NCBI GenBank assembly: GCA_012845835.1
Contig: JABAKD010000002.1
Span: 4,852,001-4,916,000 of the forward strand
Reading direction: 5' to 3'
DNA: 64,000 nucleotides
Source of the DNA: Undaria pinnatifida
Lineage: Eukaryota; Sar; Phaeophyceae; Laminariales; Alariaceae
Part shown: piece after piece, positions 1 to 10,041 of the stretch
Layout: each line of letters starts with the position of its first letter
How positions within the stretch are numbered: the stretch's first letter is position 1
Position numbers and translations under genes: made by a program
Notes under the pieces: generated by a model
Databases searched by the model: none
Told to the model about the DNA's origin: nothing
Seen by the model: only the letters and a program-made list of their open reading frames with translations

Positions 1-204
1 TCCAGCCGGGTGAGAATGTCTTCATTTACTCATCAGAGGTGCTGCTGCTGTGCATTGGTCCTGAAACTATGATATTGTCCGTTCCGTTTGATCGCTTTGG
101 TTTACCTTTTGGTCCTGGATGTTCCCTAGCACCGTTGCTCGAACACCACCCACGTTTTTGGGGACTTATTATTGAATTTTGTGTGGGACATTTGGAGGAC
201 TTTT
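1..204. other. no recognised feature (window edge)
   Basis: No gene or repeat is recognised. Short open frames cross it but carry no motif. Confidence 0.4.
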
Positions 205-445
205 CACGGGTCGTGACCCGTCCCGGGAGTCAGGTCAGGAGGTTTCCGGAAATATCGCTGTTCGGGTCGGGCCGGGTCAGGACGTGTCCGAATCCTCACG
301 GGTCGGGTCGGGTCGGGTCGGGTCGGGTCGGGCCTGGTCAGGAGTTTTTCCAATCTCACGGGTCACCCTGATCCGATCCGTGAGAAATGACCTGACCCGC
401 GAAAAGCCGTGGACATTTGTTGAAGGGGTAAACAAGGGGTAAGGT
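205..445 (+). repeat. GGGTC-rich degenerate repeat
   Basis: Degenerate GGGTC pentamers with phrases such as GGTCAGGAGGTTT and TCTCACGGGTC, plus a perfect run of GGGTC units near 301-331. The same vocabulary returns at 7.27-7.67, 8.26-8.44 and 9.6-9.75 kb, so this is one dispersed family. Open frames across it are Gly/Arg/Ser-rich by-products of the pentamer. Confidence 0.8.
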
Positions 446-540
446 CGCGGGTGGGGGCAGGGAAGGTTTTAAACGTCGGATGGATGATCTGTCCCCACTT
501 TATGATCCAGATACTCGAAGGAAGATCTGTAGTCTAGCTC

Positions 541-708
541 ATGTTACTGTGTGGGAGCCGTACGATGGGCATGATTCAACACCTGTTTGGTGAGTTGGAT
601 CCGTGCTGGATAGATTCAGATCCTGTACAACAGCTCATAACGGAAAATGCAGGATCTACCGTAGATATTATGGGTCATGATCTGGATGATGCTCTGTCTG
701 AGATGTAG
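541..708 (+). CDS. short coding-like ORF or exon remnant (55 aa)
   Basis: An open frame from ATG 541 to TAG 708; a second ATG lies at 565. The translation has a mixed, non-repetitive composition (HLFGELDPCWIDSDPVQQL, then a C-terminus ending HDLDDALSEM), unlike the repeat-derived frames around it. An overlapping frame upstream (about 478-590) also looks protein-like, which would fit a decayed gene fragment with a frameshift. No family is recognised. It could be chance. Confidence 0.2.
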   Translation: MLLCGSRTMGMIQHLFGELDPCWIDSDPVQQLITENAGSTVDIMGHDLDDALSEM

Positions 709-1554
709 AAGGTTTTGCAGTGCCGAGGCTTGTTTCATACTCGGGAGTTTCCTGCAACCATGCTTGGGGACAGTGCCTTAGCCTTGTACGGTTTGTACGC
801 TGCGACTCGTTCGAGCTGCTGCTACTGGGCACTGATTGGGATGATGTGTTCGCGCTGGCAGCAAGCGCGTCATGTGCATTGGTTCTGAAAAACAACACTT
901 TAATTTCTCGTTTGTTTTGTTGATTGCTTTGTTTTCACGCTTGGTCCCCGCTGTTGACTTACTCATTGTAGAACGGCGCAAACTATCCCACACTAGGTAC
1001 AATTACTTCCCAAAACGTGCGTGCAGATCTAAAGGAGTTTAGACCGTGGGTAGGAGCGGGGAAGTTCTGCAATGCCGTGGCGTATTTTATGTTATGGGAA
1101 GTTCCTCTGGTAAAAGATATCCCGGGGTAAACTAAATTTGCTAAGTTTGGGACTGTCCCTTAGCCTGGTGAGATTTTGTAGGGAACTCGTTTTGGTGAAA
1201 TGGATGAGAAATCTTCAACGGTGAGACCAAGGGATTCGTCGAGACTCTTCTTTGCAAGCTGTGTGTTGCTTCGGCCGCGCGTGTTACGGGGTGTGTATGA
1301 GCTGCTGCTGCATGTTCCTTCATTTTTATGATTTTTGTTTTTTGTTTGTACCGTCTGTGGTGCTTCAATTTCGTCTACATGAGTGTCGGCATCGTGCTTG
1401 TGCTGTACTCGTGCTTCACCTTTACATCAGTATCAATAGCATCGACATTTTTTTCGAAACACATAAACTACGAAAAATGGCAAATTTCGATTTTTGGTAA
1501 TGGTCACCTTTCGTAGTAGTTATTTTTTTCAGGCTACAAATTGAACGTACCCCG
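709..1554. other. no gene recognised; weak family-E trace
   Basis: Unassigned DNA. Around 1253-1310 the phrase TTGCAAGCTGTGTGTTGC followed by CGCGCGTGTTACGGGGTGTG resembles the core of family E (see 37.9 kb) and may be a very old fragment. Confidence 0.35.
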
Positions 1555-1800
1555 CAGCTGTGAAATCGAGTATTTGGCCGAAACCTATATTTGCAAGCTG
1601 TGGGTGATACTCTGATCGTGCGTGTTCCGGCGTGTGGATATCCTCAAGAAGGGTACTAGTCGGCGAATCCCCGAAGCGCTAGCTATTATTAGTACCAGGA
1701 TAAAAATGGTGATACAAAGACGTTTCAGTCTTCAATCACTCTGCGCACGGAAACAGCTAAATCCGTTTTGAGGCGGACAAAATCTGACGGTTTTTGTGGC
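1555..1800 (+). repeat. family E, diverged copy
   Basis: Colinear with the family-E head: an AGCTGTGAAATCGAGTATTT block, then TTGCAAGCTGTGGGTGATAC, TCGGCGAATCCCC, and a distal block with GGAAACAGCTAAATCCGTTT and GACAAAATCTGACGG. It is clearly older than the copies at 38-59 kb. Confidence 0.6.
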
Positions 1801-2170
1801 GGCTTTTATGATACCCCCTTATGGCACTCATGCATACCGACCCAATAAAGCCTCGAGCGCGAGGTAATCAAGCATTGGGTAGTTGGAAGGGCGTGCAGCA
1901 GCGCGAGTACAGTATCGCCATGGTGCTTTGCCTATCTTGCATGTCCTTACACTTCAGTTCGGACGCCTCTCTTACCTCATCGGAAAGGGCTGCTTCGTGT
2001 GGCCGATGCCGATGCCGTAATCGTAATTAAATTTCGATTTTTTTCGCTCCAGCCTCAAGCGGGGTAATTTATTTTCGAAATTCGTTTCCCTCTTGAGCAT
2101 CAAAGGGGGGTAAGCGCTCCATTCGAAGGAGTATTGATGCTCAACGATCTACTTGCTGGACGAGGCGGAG
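1801..2170. other. no recognised feature
   Basis: Open DNA with no confident gene or repeat. Confidence 0.35.
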
Positions 2171-2174
2171 GTAA

Positions 2175-2345
2175 TTGCTGCCCCCCCCCCCCCCCCCGCA
2201 GCCCCCGCTCTTTCCTGCCTGGTCGGTCGAAACCCGACGTGCTCCGCGGCGGCATTATAGGGATGCTAGGGTCTACGGTTCTAAGACTACTGTTATGCGT
2301 GATGTGACTGTACCCCCGCACATTCTGATGGTTGTTCGCGCGCAT
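2175..2345 (-). repeat. family D unit (inverse of the 10.0-10.4 kb units)
   Basis: Read on the minus strand, it matches the 225-bp units at 10.04 kb: GGGGTACAGTCACATCACGC, then a rightward block ending in CCCTAGCATCCC and CACGTCGGGTTT. Read on the plus strand, the peptide DARVYGSKTTVMRDVTVP resembles DARVNGLKTTAMHEMSTP from the minus strand of the 10-kb unit. A 17-C run at 2181-2197 interrupts it. Confidence 0.6.
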
Positions 2346-2520
2346 GGGGTTCACTGTTCGCGTATCTCTTGTCGTTTTTCGTCGATTTTGCTAGCTCGCG
2401 CTTTCGCGCTTTCAGGAACGGAAGAAGACCCAGGATAAGAGTCTTGTTGTTGTTGTACCCGACATGTGAATACATCGTTTGCGTTGAATCACGAACGCTA
2501 GTTTCTCGGTATTTTATTGG

Positions 2521-2557
2521 CATACAGGCGATACAGGCGATACAGGCGATACAGGCG
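2521..2557 (+). repeat. 9-bp tandem repeat ATACAGGCG x4
   Basis: Four uninterrupted ATACAGGCG units. In one frame they read Ile-Gln-Ala repeats, but no convincing gene surrounds them. Confidence 0.85.
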
Positions 2558-4044
2558 CCGGTCGGAGGGCATTTTCTTTGCCGATATTTTTGAGTAACTG
2601 ATTGGATAAAAAGTGTTGATCCTGAATGCTACTATTCTTTCATGCCAACAAGAAAAGTACAACATATGCACATTGCAAATTCAGCGGGGTGATGTGACGG
2701 TGCAATGCCAACCACTTTGAACACATTTGGGCAAAGCATAAGTAAGACCAGACTGCAGCACGCGACAGATGTTTATGATTGGAGAGTCAAGTTGTGGCCA
2801 TGGCGTTATTATAACCTCTTGTATATAAGGTGGCACGTGGCGTGTATCAGCTCGTAGCTGGTGTACGCTTGCGTTGGCTCGCTTTCGGATCACCCGATAA
2901 AGACACAGCCTATAGGATTTGAGAGACAAACGCAGGTCACGGTCAGGTGAGCCTGTGGAAGAACTTCGAAGAAAAGAGAAGATGATGGTCGGCAACCCCA
3001 AGCCGATGTTGATTGATTGATTTGCTTTGGTCAGCAGATGAAAGCGGATGGTGACGCAGGGTGAAGATGTGGAGCGGCCACATGAGGGCGGGCACGTGAT
3101 GCGCTGTTTGTAGCTCAAAAACAAAAACAATCTATTACCCCAAGAAAGCAAGACCCCAATGCGAGACCCTACAGCGTAATTTTTCAAGCAACTAGTAGTA
3201 TCTCAGGGTACGTAACCATGACCCCATGTAGCCTGTATTGTTACTTCAGCAACAACTCTCGTCTTGAATATCTTGCTACTGGTTTCCGGAGGGATGCTGA
3301 AGAGGATGCTGACGACTGTCCTCTCACTGTGTACGAGTACGTACTGCATGTACCAGGTATTGGATATTTTAGCCTGTGAACTACTGCTGTGTACAATATA
3401 TCCAAGATACTGCTGCTGAGACTTCTGCTTGATAATTACTGCTTCGATAAACGACAGCTGATAGCTGAAATCGTCTGTCGTGCTAGCGACTCGCAATGTA
3501 TACCAGAGGGCGTTTACTGTTGTCAAGTAACGATATGACGGTTGTCAACAAGTACCATCTCTAATAGGCTTATCCGCAAGGATTTTGATTTTGTTATCCC
3601 CCGCGAGTTGAGCTAGAAAGTACAGACGGATACACATGAAAAGTCTAACACAAACGAACTATCTAAAAAACAAGCTAGACGAGAACATCGGTGCCCCAAA
3701 GACAGAGCTCCTAACAACATCCGAGGGCGCCTGTTCGCACACCGTAGGGGTGTGGGCAGACGCGGCGTTTTTTGAGAGGGGTGGGGGGGGGGGGTTACTT
3801 GTGATGTTCGTAATTTCAACAGCATACCATTTTCGCAGAAACTGTACCCACGTTTTTTGGGACAGCTTACTCCGAAGTAGAGTTGGACTCATTTTTTGCA
3901 CTCAGAAAAGGGTTAGGTAAAGAAATTTATTGCAACAAACCCGGCGCTAACCCCGAGAGTGTTTTGAATGACTTGCGCTAGCTTGGGAAGCGCACGAAGA
4001 GGAAGTCGAATACCCTCGTTGTTGTTGTTGTGATCGACGGGGAA
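2558..4044. other. no gene recognised
   Basis: About 1.5 kb of unassigned DNA. The longest open frame (2681-3187, minus, 168 codons) has no motif and is within chance. A block near 2670-2715 shares GGGGTGATGTGACGGTGCAATG with 50.28 and 50.64 kb and is probably an old repeat. A G11 run lies at 3783-3795. Confidence 0.35.
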
Positions 4045-4309
4045 CCAAGGCTGCGGTAGGGAGGTCACTTTTGAGACCACTTTTTACAGTAGCTCGGGGT
4101 CACTCGCGTGAGGGACACCCCTGTTTCGTTGGGGTAGTAAGCTTTCGTGCTGAAATAATTTTATGGTACGAATCTGCAATGAATTGGGTAGCTACGCTGA
4201 TCCAAGCCAATCGCCTAAACTCTTTTCGTCAGCGAGGAACGGAGTCACCCGTACGAGTGGCTCGAATCAAGTAGTGAAAACGTGGGCATCCCCCCGACAT
4301 TAGCCTTGG
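4045..4309. mobile_element. MITE-like element, copy 1
   Basis: About 265 bp bounded by inverted ends: left CCAAGGCTGCGGTAGGGAGG, right ending CCCCCGACATTAGCCTTGG. Inside is the family's subterminal palindrome zone, GGGTCACTCGCGTGAGGG near the left end and CGTACGAGTGGCT near the right. It encodes nothing. Related copies lie at 21,830-22,051 and 28,967-29,214. No clear target-site duplication is visible. Inference: a non-autonomous DNA transposon. Confidence 0.65.
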
Positions 4310-6203
4310 TCGGGGCTCCTAAATTGGGGACGTGCACAGCATCGCAGGAGCATCGTTGTGTTTCTCGACAGTATTCTTTGTATTCCAAGGTAATGTGTTT
4401 CTTTTGTCGCGTCGAATATTCCAGTTTTCTCTCTCCAAAGGCGGCTTTTGAACGAGGAATTAGCGCTGTTCAAGCGTGCAGCCTCATAATCGTTTGATGC
4501 ACTCCTGTATGATGTACATAGCGGTGCACAATTCATTCCGATATATGATCGAACACTCGGATGTCGTGTCGTGTCTCCGAGCGTTTCTGACTGGTCGTAC
4601 GTAGTTCCGAGTGCTGTGCTTCCTTCGTTCTCTGTTGATATTTTTTTGTACGTGATTGGTGGTGTTTTTGATTTTCATGCAACCTCTGTTGGGTTGGCTT
4701 AATATGAAACTTCGGGTTGAAAGCGACCAGTGTCATATAACCCAAGGCCAACCAACCCACGAGAAAATTTGGTTGGAAAATAAATAGTGTTAGGAAAATG
4801 TAATTATAACCTAACTTTTCGATGATTATTGGTGGGTTGAGTTGAGGTGGATTTTGAGTGTGACGTTTAACAGTTTCAGTATTATTAATAGTTTAATATG
4901 TTTTCTTACCCAGCTATTACCCAACCAAGGTTGGTGCATCGCAAACACGCTATTGCTTTATGGCCATTTACCTGTTTGGTGGTGGAGCAAAGACCAGCTA
5001 CTGCTGTGACTGATTTACCAGTCAATATTTTCGTACACTATGAAACACCACGCATTTGAGCCGCACACGCGCTATAATAGTCAGATGCAAGAAAGCAGGA
5101 CCCGTCGATTTTTCCGCTCAAAACTATCAATAACTGAAATGCCCAGCCAAATAATATATAGGCCAAGAGTATATTTTTTAGCCAACTCACAGCCCATCAT
5201 TTTTCTGGTTTCCGGTGTTAAACTTGATGACAACAAATGACGAGCACAGCATGGACTGATAGGTGTGGTGTTTGCACTGCAATACAAGAAATCGTATAGC
5301 ACGGGGGCACGACATGATCCTGCGCGCGCTGCTGCGTGCCCACACTACGTTTCCGTACGTGGTTAATTGCTAGGAAAGGCCAAACTCGTCGTTTTTCGGC
5401 CGCGATCTCTCCCCCCCCCCCCCCGGCAGTAGTCCTGTCAACGACTTAGGACAGAATTTTCCAGGAATGATCCACTTTTTCCAGGATTTTTTTGGTTCGC
5501 TACTAGTGTCAGCAAGAAAAACTGATGTGCTGCAGTTTGCTAAATCGTGATCCACAGCTAGAAATAATTCATATTTTTCGAAAGCGGCCGGCGGCCACGT
5601 TTTTGGCCACTTTTGTTGGCTCGCTTTGGACCCGGGTTGGTTGTAGTGTCAGGGTCAGTGTTAGGGGTTGGGTTGGGTCTACGCCTGTGAACCCAGCGAG
5701 ACCTGACCTAATGAAGTGTTGGGAAAAACTCCGCCCGCGAAAGGTTTTATTATTGGCTGTTACCCCGTCCTCTCCTAAATGCCTGGTTCGTTTTCGTGGA
5801 CGAAGTCTGCGCGCCACGCTATTGCCAGTCTAATGCGGCGCTATCGTTATCCTACACTAACACTACGCTATTGTCACGCCAACATTACGTGAGCGAGATC
5901 GTACTCAAATCCTAGCGTTCTACAAGAGCTGAAAAATACAGTGAGACCTTCTTTTACAAGCTGAGGGTGTCTGCATAGATGTGGAGGCCTCAACTGCCCT
6001 CAACAAGGCGGTAGACCGCTCTAGTGAGAACCAATCGTGAACAAGGTGGTCATTGCCGTAGTGCGGGTTTCGGTAGTCTCAGGACGGTTTTGACCGCCGT
6101 ATGTATGTATGGCGGTTTATAGGTAACGTCCTATTCAGAGGCCATGCTTTGCAAGCTGCTGGTGCTGCTGGTGCTGGCCGCTGCTAGTTGCTGCTACTAG
6201 CTC
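4310..6203. other. no gene recognised
   Basis: Partly AT-rich (4.7-5.3 kb), with an imperfect hairpin around 4687-4760 (TTGGGTTGGC versus GGCCAACCAACCCA) and a C-run at 5410-5425. Open frames here are short and overlap on both strands. None is supported. Confidence 0.35.
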
Positions 6204-6265
6204 ATCCACCAACGCAGACAGGTTGACGGCAGTAATCCACCAACGCAGACAAGTTGACGGCATCA
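6204..6265 (+). repeat. 31-bp tandem duplication
   Basis: ATCCACCAACGCAGACAGG begins a 31-bp unit that is repeated once with two substitutions. Confidence 0.8.
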
Positions 6266-7268
6266 ACACATATCCTGCTGCGCGGGTTCCTAACGGCAGC
6301 CATGCTACCGTAAATCTTTCGGACTAAATCTGTCCTCCAACGGCTCACAAGACTCACTGACCAATAATTAAATGTGGTTTAAAGCCTTTACCCCCCGGGA
6401 CTCATACATCATCCCCCCATTTGGCTATGGTACGACTATCGCCAACAACGTATATAGCACAGTTTGACGCGAGTCGACGAGGGTAGAAAAAGCTGAGTTA
6501 TTCTCGCGACAAGAAATGAAGGCACGTGCCGTAGTTGGGAGGGGGGAGGAGGGCCCGCTATGTGCCCCCGGATCGGAGTTAACGCTGGGAGGGAGCGCGG
6601 CAGAAGTGCGACGATACTACATGGGAGGAGGGAAAAAGAAATAGCATGTACTGCTGTATGATACCCCGTTGATCTCTTTTTTTTTATTTGGTCAAAATTT
6701 GGATCCCCCCGCCATTGGGGCGGAAGGGCCAGCCGTATTCTGTACTACTAAAGACAACGCAATGGTAGTGGTAGCACATTTTGGCCGATATACTTTTGTC
6801 TGACGGGACCCCTTGGCTGAGGAACGCCATCCAATATCGTTGGAACACCATGCAGCGGATAATACCCCGATACAAGAGCACCCGAGTCGAGAGCAGTCGC
6901 GAGTTAAGAGCGGTCAACTCGGCGTGTCCCGCCACACTAAAGGCTACGTATTTCTCGCTAAAGATAAGTGCAATGTGTCGTTAAGAGCCTTCGTTTGGGC
7001 TCGTCACGGGGCGCTCTTTAGTCGGGGTAACCCACCGTAAGCATTTCATCGCAGTTTCCGATATTTTTTTTGGTCGTGGGTCTTTTCGTAATTTTCATTT
7101 GTTGCTCAAGTGAGGTGCCTCAGGAAATTGAACCCTCGTTCCTACTGCGATACACAACACCCAGCAATTTCAAGCATGAATAGTGTTTTCCCCCAACACC
7201 TGGTTGGCAAGGTGCTAGCGGTACCTATTGTATTTTGCGGGGCTTTCCACCGTCCACGATCGGACCCG
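6266..7268. other. no gene recognised
   Basis: Unassigned. Near 7107-7125, AAGTGAGGTGCCTCAGG resembles the hairpin-bearing phrase seen at 14.82, 23.80 and 24.11 kb. Confidence 0.3.
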
Positions 7269-7665
7269 CGGGCCGGGTCAGGAGGTTTGTAATTTCTCGC
7301 GGGTCGAGGCGGTTCGGGTCAGGAGGTCTCACGGGTCGTGTCGGGTCGATAAGTTTTCAACTATCACGGGTCAGGTGAGGTCAGGTTGGGTCGGGACCCA
7401 CGGGCCGGGCCAGGAGGTTTCTAAACACTCGCGAATCGAGTCGTTTCGGGTCAGGAGGTCTCACGAGTTGAGTCGGGTTGAAAGGTTTTCAAATATCATG
7501 GGTCAGGTTAGGTCATGTCGGATCGGGACCTGCGGGCCGGGTCGGGAGGTTTATAAACACTCGCGGGTCGAGTCGGTTCGGCTCAGGAGGTCTCACGAGT
7601 CGGGTCGAAAAGTGTGCAAATATTACGGGTTAGGTCAGGTAATGTCGGGTCGGGACACCCTGACC
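7269..7665 (+). repeat. three tandem 132-bp units of the GGGTC family
   Basis: Units start at 7269, 7401 and 7533, each at CGGGCCGGG, giving a period of exactly 132 bp. Each contains a CAGGAGGTTT phrase, a GTCAGGAGGTCTCACG phrase and a GTCAGGT..GTCGG..GGGACC end. Because 132 is a multiple of three, one plus frame stays open through all three units as 44-residue repeats rich in Gly, Arg, Ser and Val. I regard this as a noncoding array. Confidence 0.85.
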
Positions 7666-7764
7666 TGAAAGTTCAACCAGATAAAAAAATCCCATGGCCT
7701 ACTTGCTGTGGATATATTGACCAACATGTATTGAAACGTATACGTCATGTATTTCAACCATTCC
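7666..7764. other. spacer between array and foldback
   Basis: No feature recognised. Confidence 0.3.
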
Positions 7765-8240
7765 GAGTAGTTCCTCATGTGTGAAGCCCCAGAAACGCTG
7801 AGGTGTTACCCTTATCGAGCATGCGTCATGATCACGTGTGTCCAGCTCCTGAAGGACCCCCACCTTCATGGCCGGATGTGCAATGAGTACGTGAACACCG
7901 TTGCCTTCTTCAACAGCGGGTCGGGGGACCCTCGAATGTTCATGACCTTTAGCATTCCTGGCTTGGAGGAGGGCGGAGCGGGCGAGCGACAGTACCGACA
8001 CATCACCGACGACTTGGCACTGATGAAACAGCTCTTGTCGCTGTCGCTGGTCATTTTGTTCCCTGTCGCCCCACTCCTCTCCTCCACCACCACTGACACC
8101 CGGAACGCTAAACGCCAAGAACGCTCGAAGGCCGTTCGACCCGCCCTAGATGGTAAGGGTGTTCACGCTGTCGTTGCACGTCTGCCAGTGAACTTCGGCG
8201 TCCTTCAGGAGCAGGTGCATGTTCGTCAGGGTTTTTGACA
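7765..8240. mobile_element. foldback element 1 made of inverted gene fragments
   Basis: Two arms in opposite orientation, about 7826-7995 (+) and 8065-8232 (-), with a spacer of roughly 70 bp. Both arms translate to the N-terminal module of the protein encoded at 15,469-16,875: the left arm reads VQLLKD..CNEYVNTV..FSIPG, the right arm (minus) LLLKDAEVHWQTCNDSVNTL, a stop, then FSVPG. The gene reads VQLLEDSTFHCQLCND..FGVPG. At the DNA level GTCCAGCTCCTGAAGGAC (left) pairs with CTCCTGAAGGACGCC (right, reversed). The element is not itself a plausible gene, since arms are interrupted and opposed. A transcript crossing it could fold into a hairpin. Origin by capture or inverted duplication of a gene 5' end is inferred. 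Confidence 0.7.
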
Positions 8241-8259
8241 GCTCATAACCTGTCCTTCG

Positions 8260-8450
8260 GGTCACGTCGGGGGGCTTTCAAAATCTCACGGGTCGGGTCG
8301 GGTTGGGTCGAGTCAAGAGTGTGTTCAACATCTCACGTGTCAGGAGTTTTTTTAATATCTCACTCGGGTCGGATCGGGACATGTGCTACGATAGAGGTTG
8401 CGCTCGTGGGCGAAAAAGTCTTTAGTTGACTACGGGGCTCCTTTACCGGG
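8260..8450 (+). repeat. GGGTC-rich tract
   Basis: Degenerate GGGTC units, including CACGGGTCGGGTCGGGTTGG and TCTCACTCGGGTCGGATCGG, directly downstream of foldback element 1. Confidence 0.75.
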
Positions 8451-8637
8451 AAGTGACCAATACCGTCGGGAGGCCATTGTATTTTTCATGCGTTTTTGTT
8501 GGCCATGGGATTGTTCTTCAGGTTGCACCTTTTTTTTCTTTCTACTCTAGATCAGTTTTTGGGTGAGGTGTAGAGTTACAGACGAAGTTATTTTCAGAAA
8601 GTGTAGGCTCTACCTCTATAGTTACATGCGTCTCGGG

Positions 8638-8900
8638 TTACCCTGACCCGACCCGACCCGACCCGTGAAAACCCGTGATGTCCATGACTTGGGCTACGAT
8701 ACGGGCAGCACCCTGATGTTTGTGGAGCTTCTCACTTGATCGAGGAGCAGTGAATCTCACCCAAACCCTCACTTCGAGAACTTACTAAATGCGCAACCGA
8801 TGATGAACCTTGAGGATCCTTGTCGGTAAGGTATAGTCTAGGCAAAAGACGCTGCCCCCCTCGTAGCACGCGTAGTATTTGCTGTAGGTGTATGTGCAAT
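8638..8900 (+). repeat. ACCCG tract plus spacer unit, copy 1
   Basis: Begins with CCTGACCCGACCCGACCCG and continues with GCAGCACCCTGATGTTTGTG, a GAGGAGC...TTCGAGAAC stretch and TCGTAGCACGCG. The same order is found at 9,700-9,990. Together with the preceding foldback and GGGTC tract this forms a composite duplicated in tandem. Confidence 0.65.
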
Positions 8901-9085
8901 GTGAAGGAGCGGGACCCATGGTACGGTGGGGGGTGCACCGACTTTTTTCGCGGGGTCCTCACTTGAGTGAGGACCTCTGCGTTTACTGAGTGGTACCCTC
9001 AACTAATTTTGCAGAAGATGGAAGCACATACCGGTGAGGCTAGATACGTTCGAATGATACTGAAAACACAACAAATGATATCCTA
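8901..9085. other. spacer with 10-bp-stem hairpin
   Basis: Contains a perfect hairpin at 8954-8975, GGTCCTCACT / AGTGAGGACC with a 2-base loop. Otherwise nothing is recognised. Confidence 0.5.
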
Positions 9086-9089
9086 AGGT

Positions 9090-9560
9090 AATACTGATAT
9101 CGAGTACTTCCTCAAGCAAGGAGACCCAGAAACAACAGAATGCTGCTCCCCTATGGAAGCACGCGCCATGATCCCTTGTGTCAGGAGTCCAACTGTTATT
9201 GGCAGATGTGTAACGATTGCGTGGAGACCATTGTTTCCAAGGGCTGGTCGGGCGTCATTCGAATGTTCATGGCGTTTAGCGTTCTTGGCTTGGAGGAGGT
9301 AGGAGCGGGCGGGTGGCAGTACCGACACATCACCGACAAGTTGACACCGACGAGACAACTCTTGTCGCTGTCGCCGGTCGTGTTCTATGTCCCCCCACCC
9401 CTCCCCTTCACCACCACTGACACCCGGAAAGCTAAACGCCATGAACCCGCGAATGCCGTTGGACACGCCCTAGACGGGAAGGGTGTTCACGCAGTCGCTG
9501 CACGTCTGCCAGTGGAGCTTGGCGTCCTCCAGGAGCTGCGTACGTGTGAATCCGTTTTTT
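9090..9560. mobile_element. foldback element 2 made of inverted gene fragments
   Basis: Second copy of the structure at 7.8-8.2 kb. The left arm (+) reads WQMCNDCVETI..FMAFSVLG. The right arm, on the minus strand, reads QLLEDAKLHWQTCSDCVNTL, a TAG stop, then GFMAFSFPG. Its right arm has the same in-frame stop position as element 1, so the two elements share a common ancestor already carrying the stop. Outer flanks also match (GAGTACTTCCTCA..ACCCAGAAAC versus GAGTAGTTCCTCA..CCCAGAAAC at 7761). Confidence 0.7.
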
Positions 9561-9599
9561 TCACTGGTCAAGACCGGAACCGTGGGTCAAGTTAAAGGG

Positions 9600-9990
9600 C
9601 TTTAATAATATCGCAACTCGAGTTTGGTCGAGCCCGAGGCGTACTCGAAATCAAACACAGGTCGAGCCGGGTCGGGCCAGGAGTGCTTGTATAGCTCATG
9701 GGTCACCCCCGACCTGACCCGACCCGACCCGACCCGATCCGACCCGCGAGAGTTTACCGGCCCCGTGATATGAAAGCCCATGATATTTATGGCGTACGAT
9801 TCGATAGCCGTAGCACCCTGATGTTTCTGGAGTTCCTCGCTAGATTGAGGAGCTGTGCATTTGACCCAATCACTCTCTTTGAGAACGCGTTGAACGTGCA
9901 ACCCCACGAACAACGAGAAGCCCCGCCAGTCGAGAACATTTTGGACAGAGTGTGCCTCGTGCCTCTTTCGTAGCACGTCTCATCTAGGCG
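9600..9990. repeat. GGGTC/ACCCG tracts plus spacer unit, copy 2
   Basis: GTCGAGCCGGGTCGGGCC on one side, then an inverted run CCTGACCCGACCCGACCCG (9714 onward), then the unit shared with 8.65-8.90 kb (GTAGCACCCTGATGTTTCTG, GAGGAGCTGTG, TTTGAGAACGCG, TCGTAGCACGTC). Confidence 0.7.
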
Positions 9991-10041
9991 TGTTTGGCTA
10001 CGTGAGGGGGCGGGATACACGCTGCAACAGGGACGGTGGAG

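Noticed and set aside
2681-3187. 168-codon minus frame
   Set aside because: No motif, no compositional difference from its surroundings, and a length expected by chance a few times in a window of this size.
7699-8118. 139-codon minus frame in foldback element 1 as a gene
   Set aside because: It starts in the middle of the module after an in-frame TAG and reads through the spacer into the antisense of the other arm.
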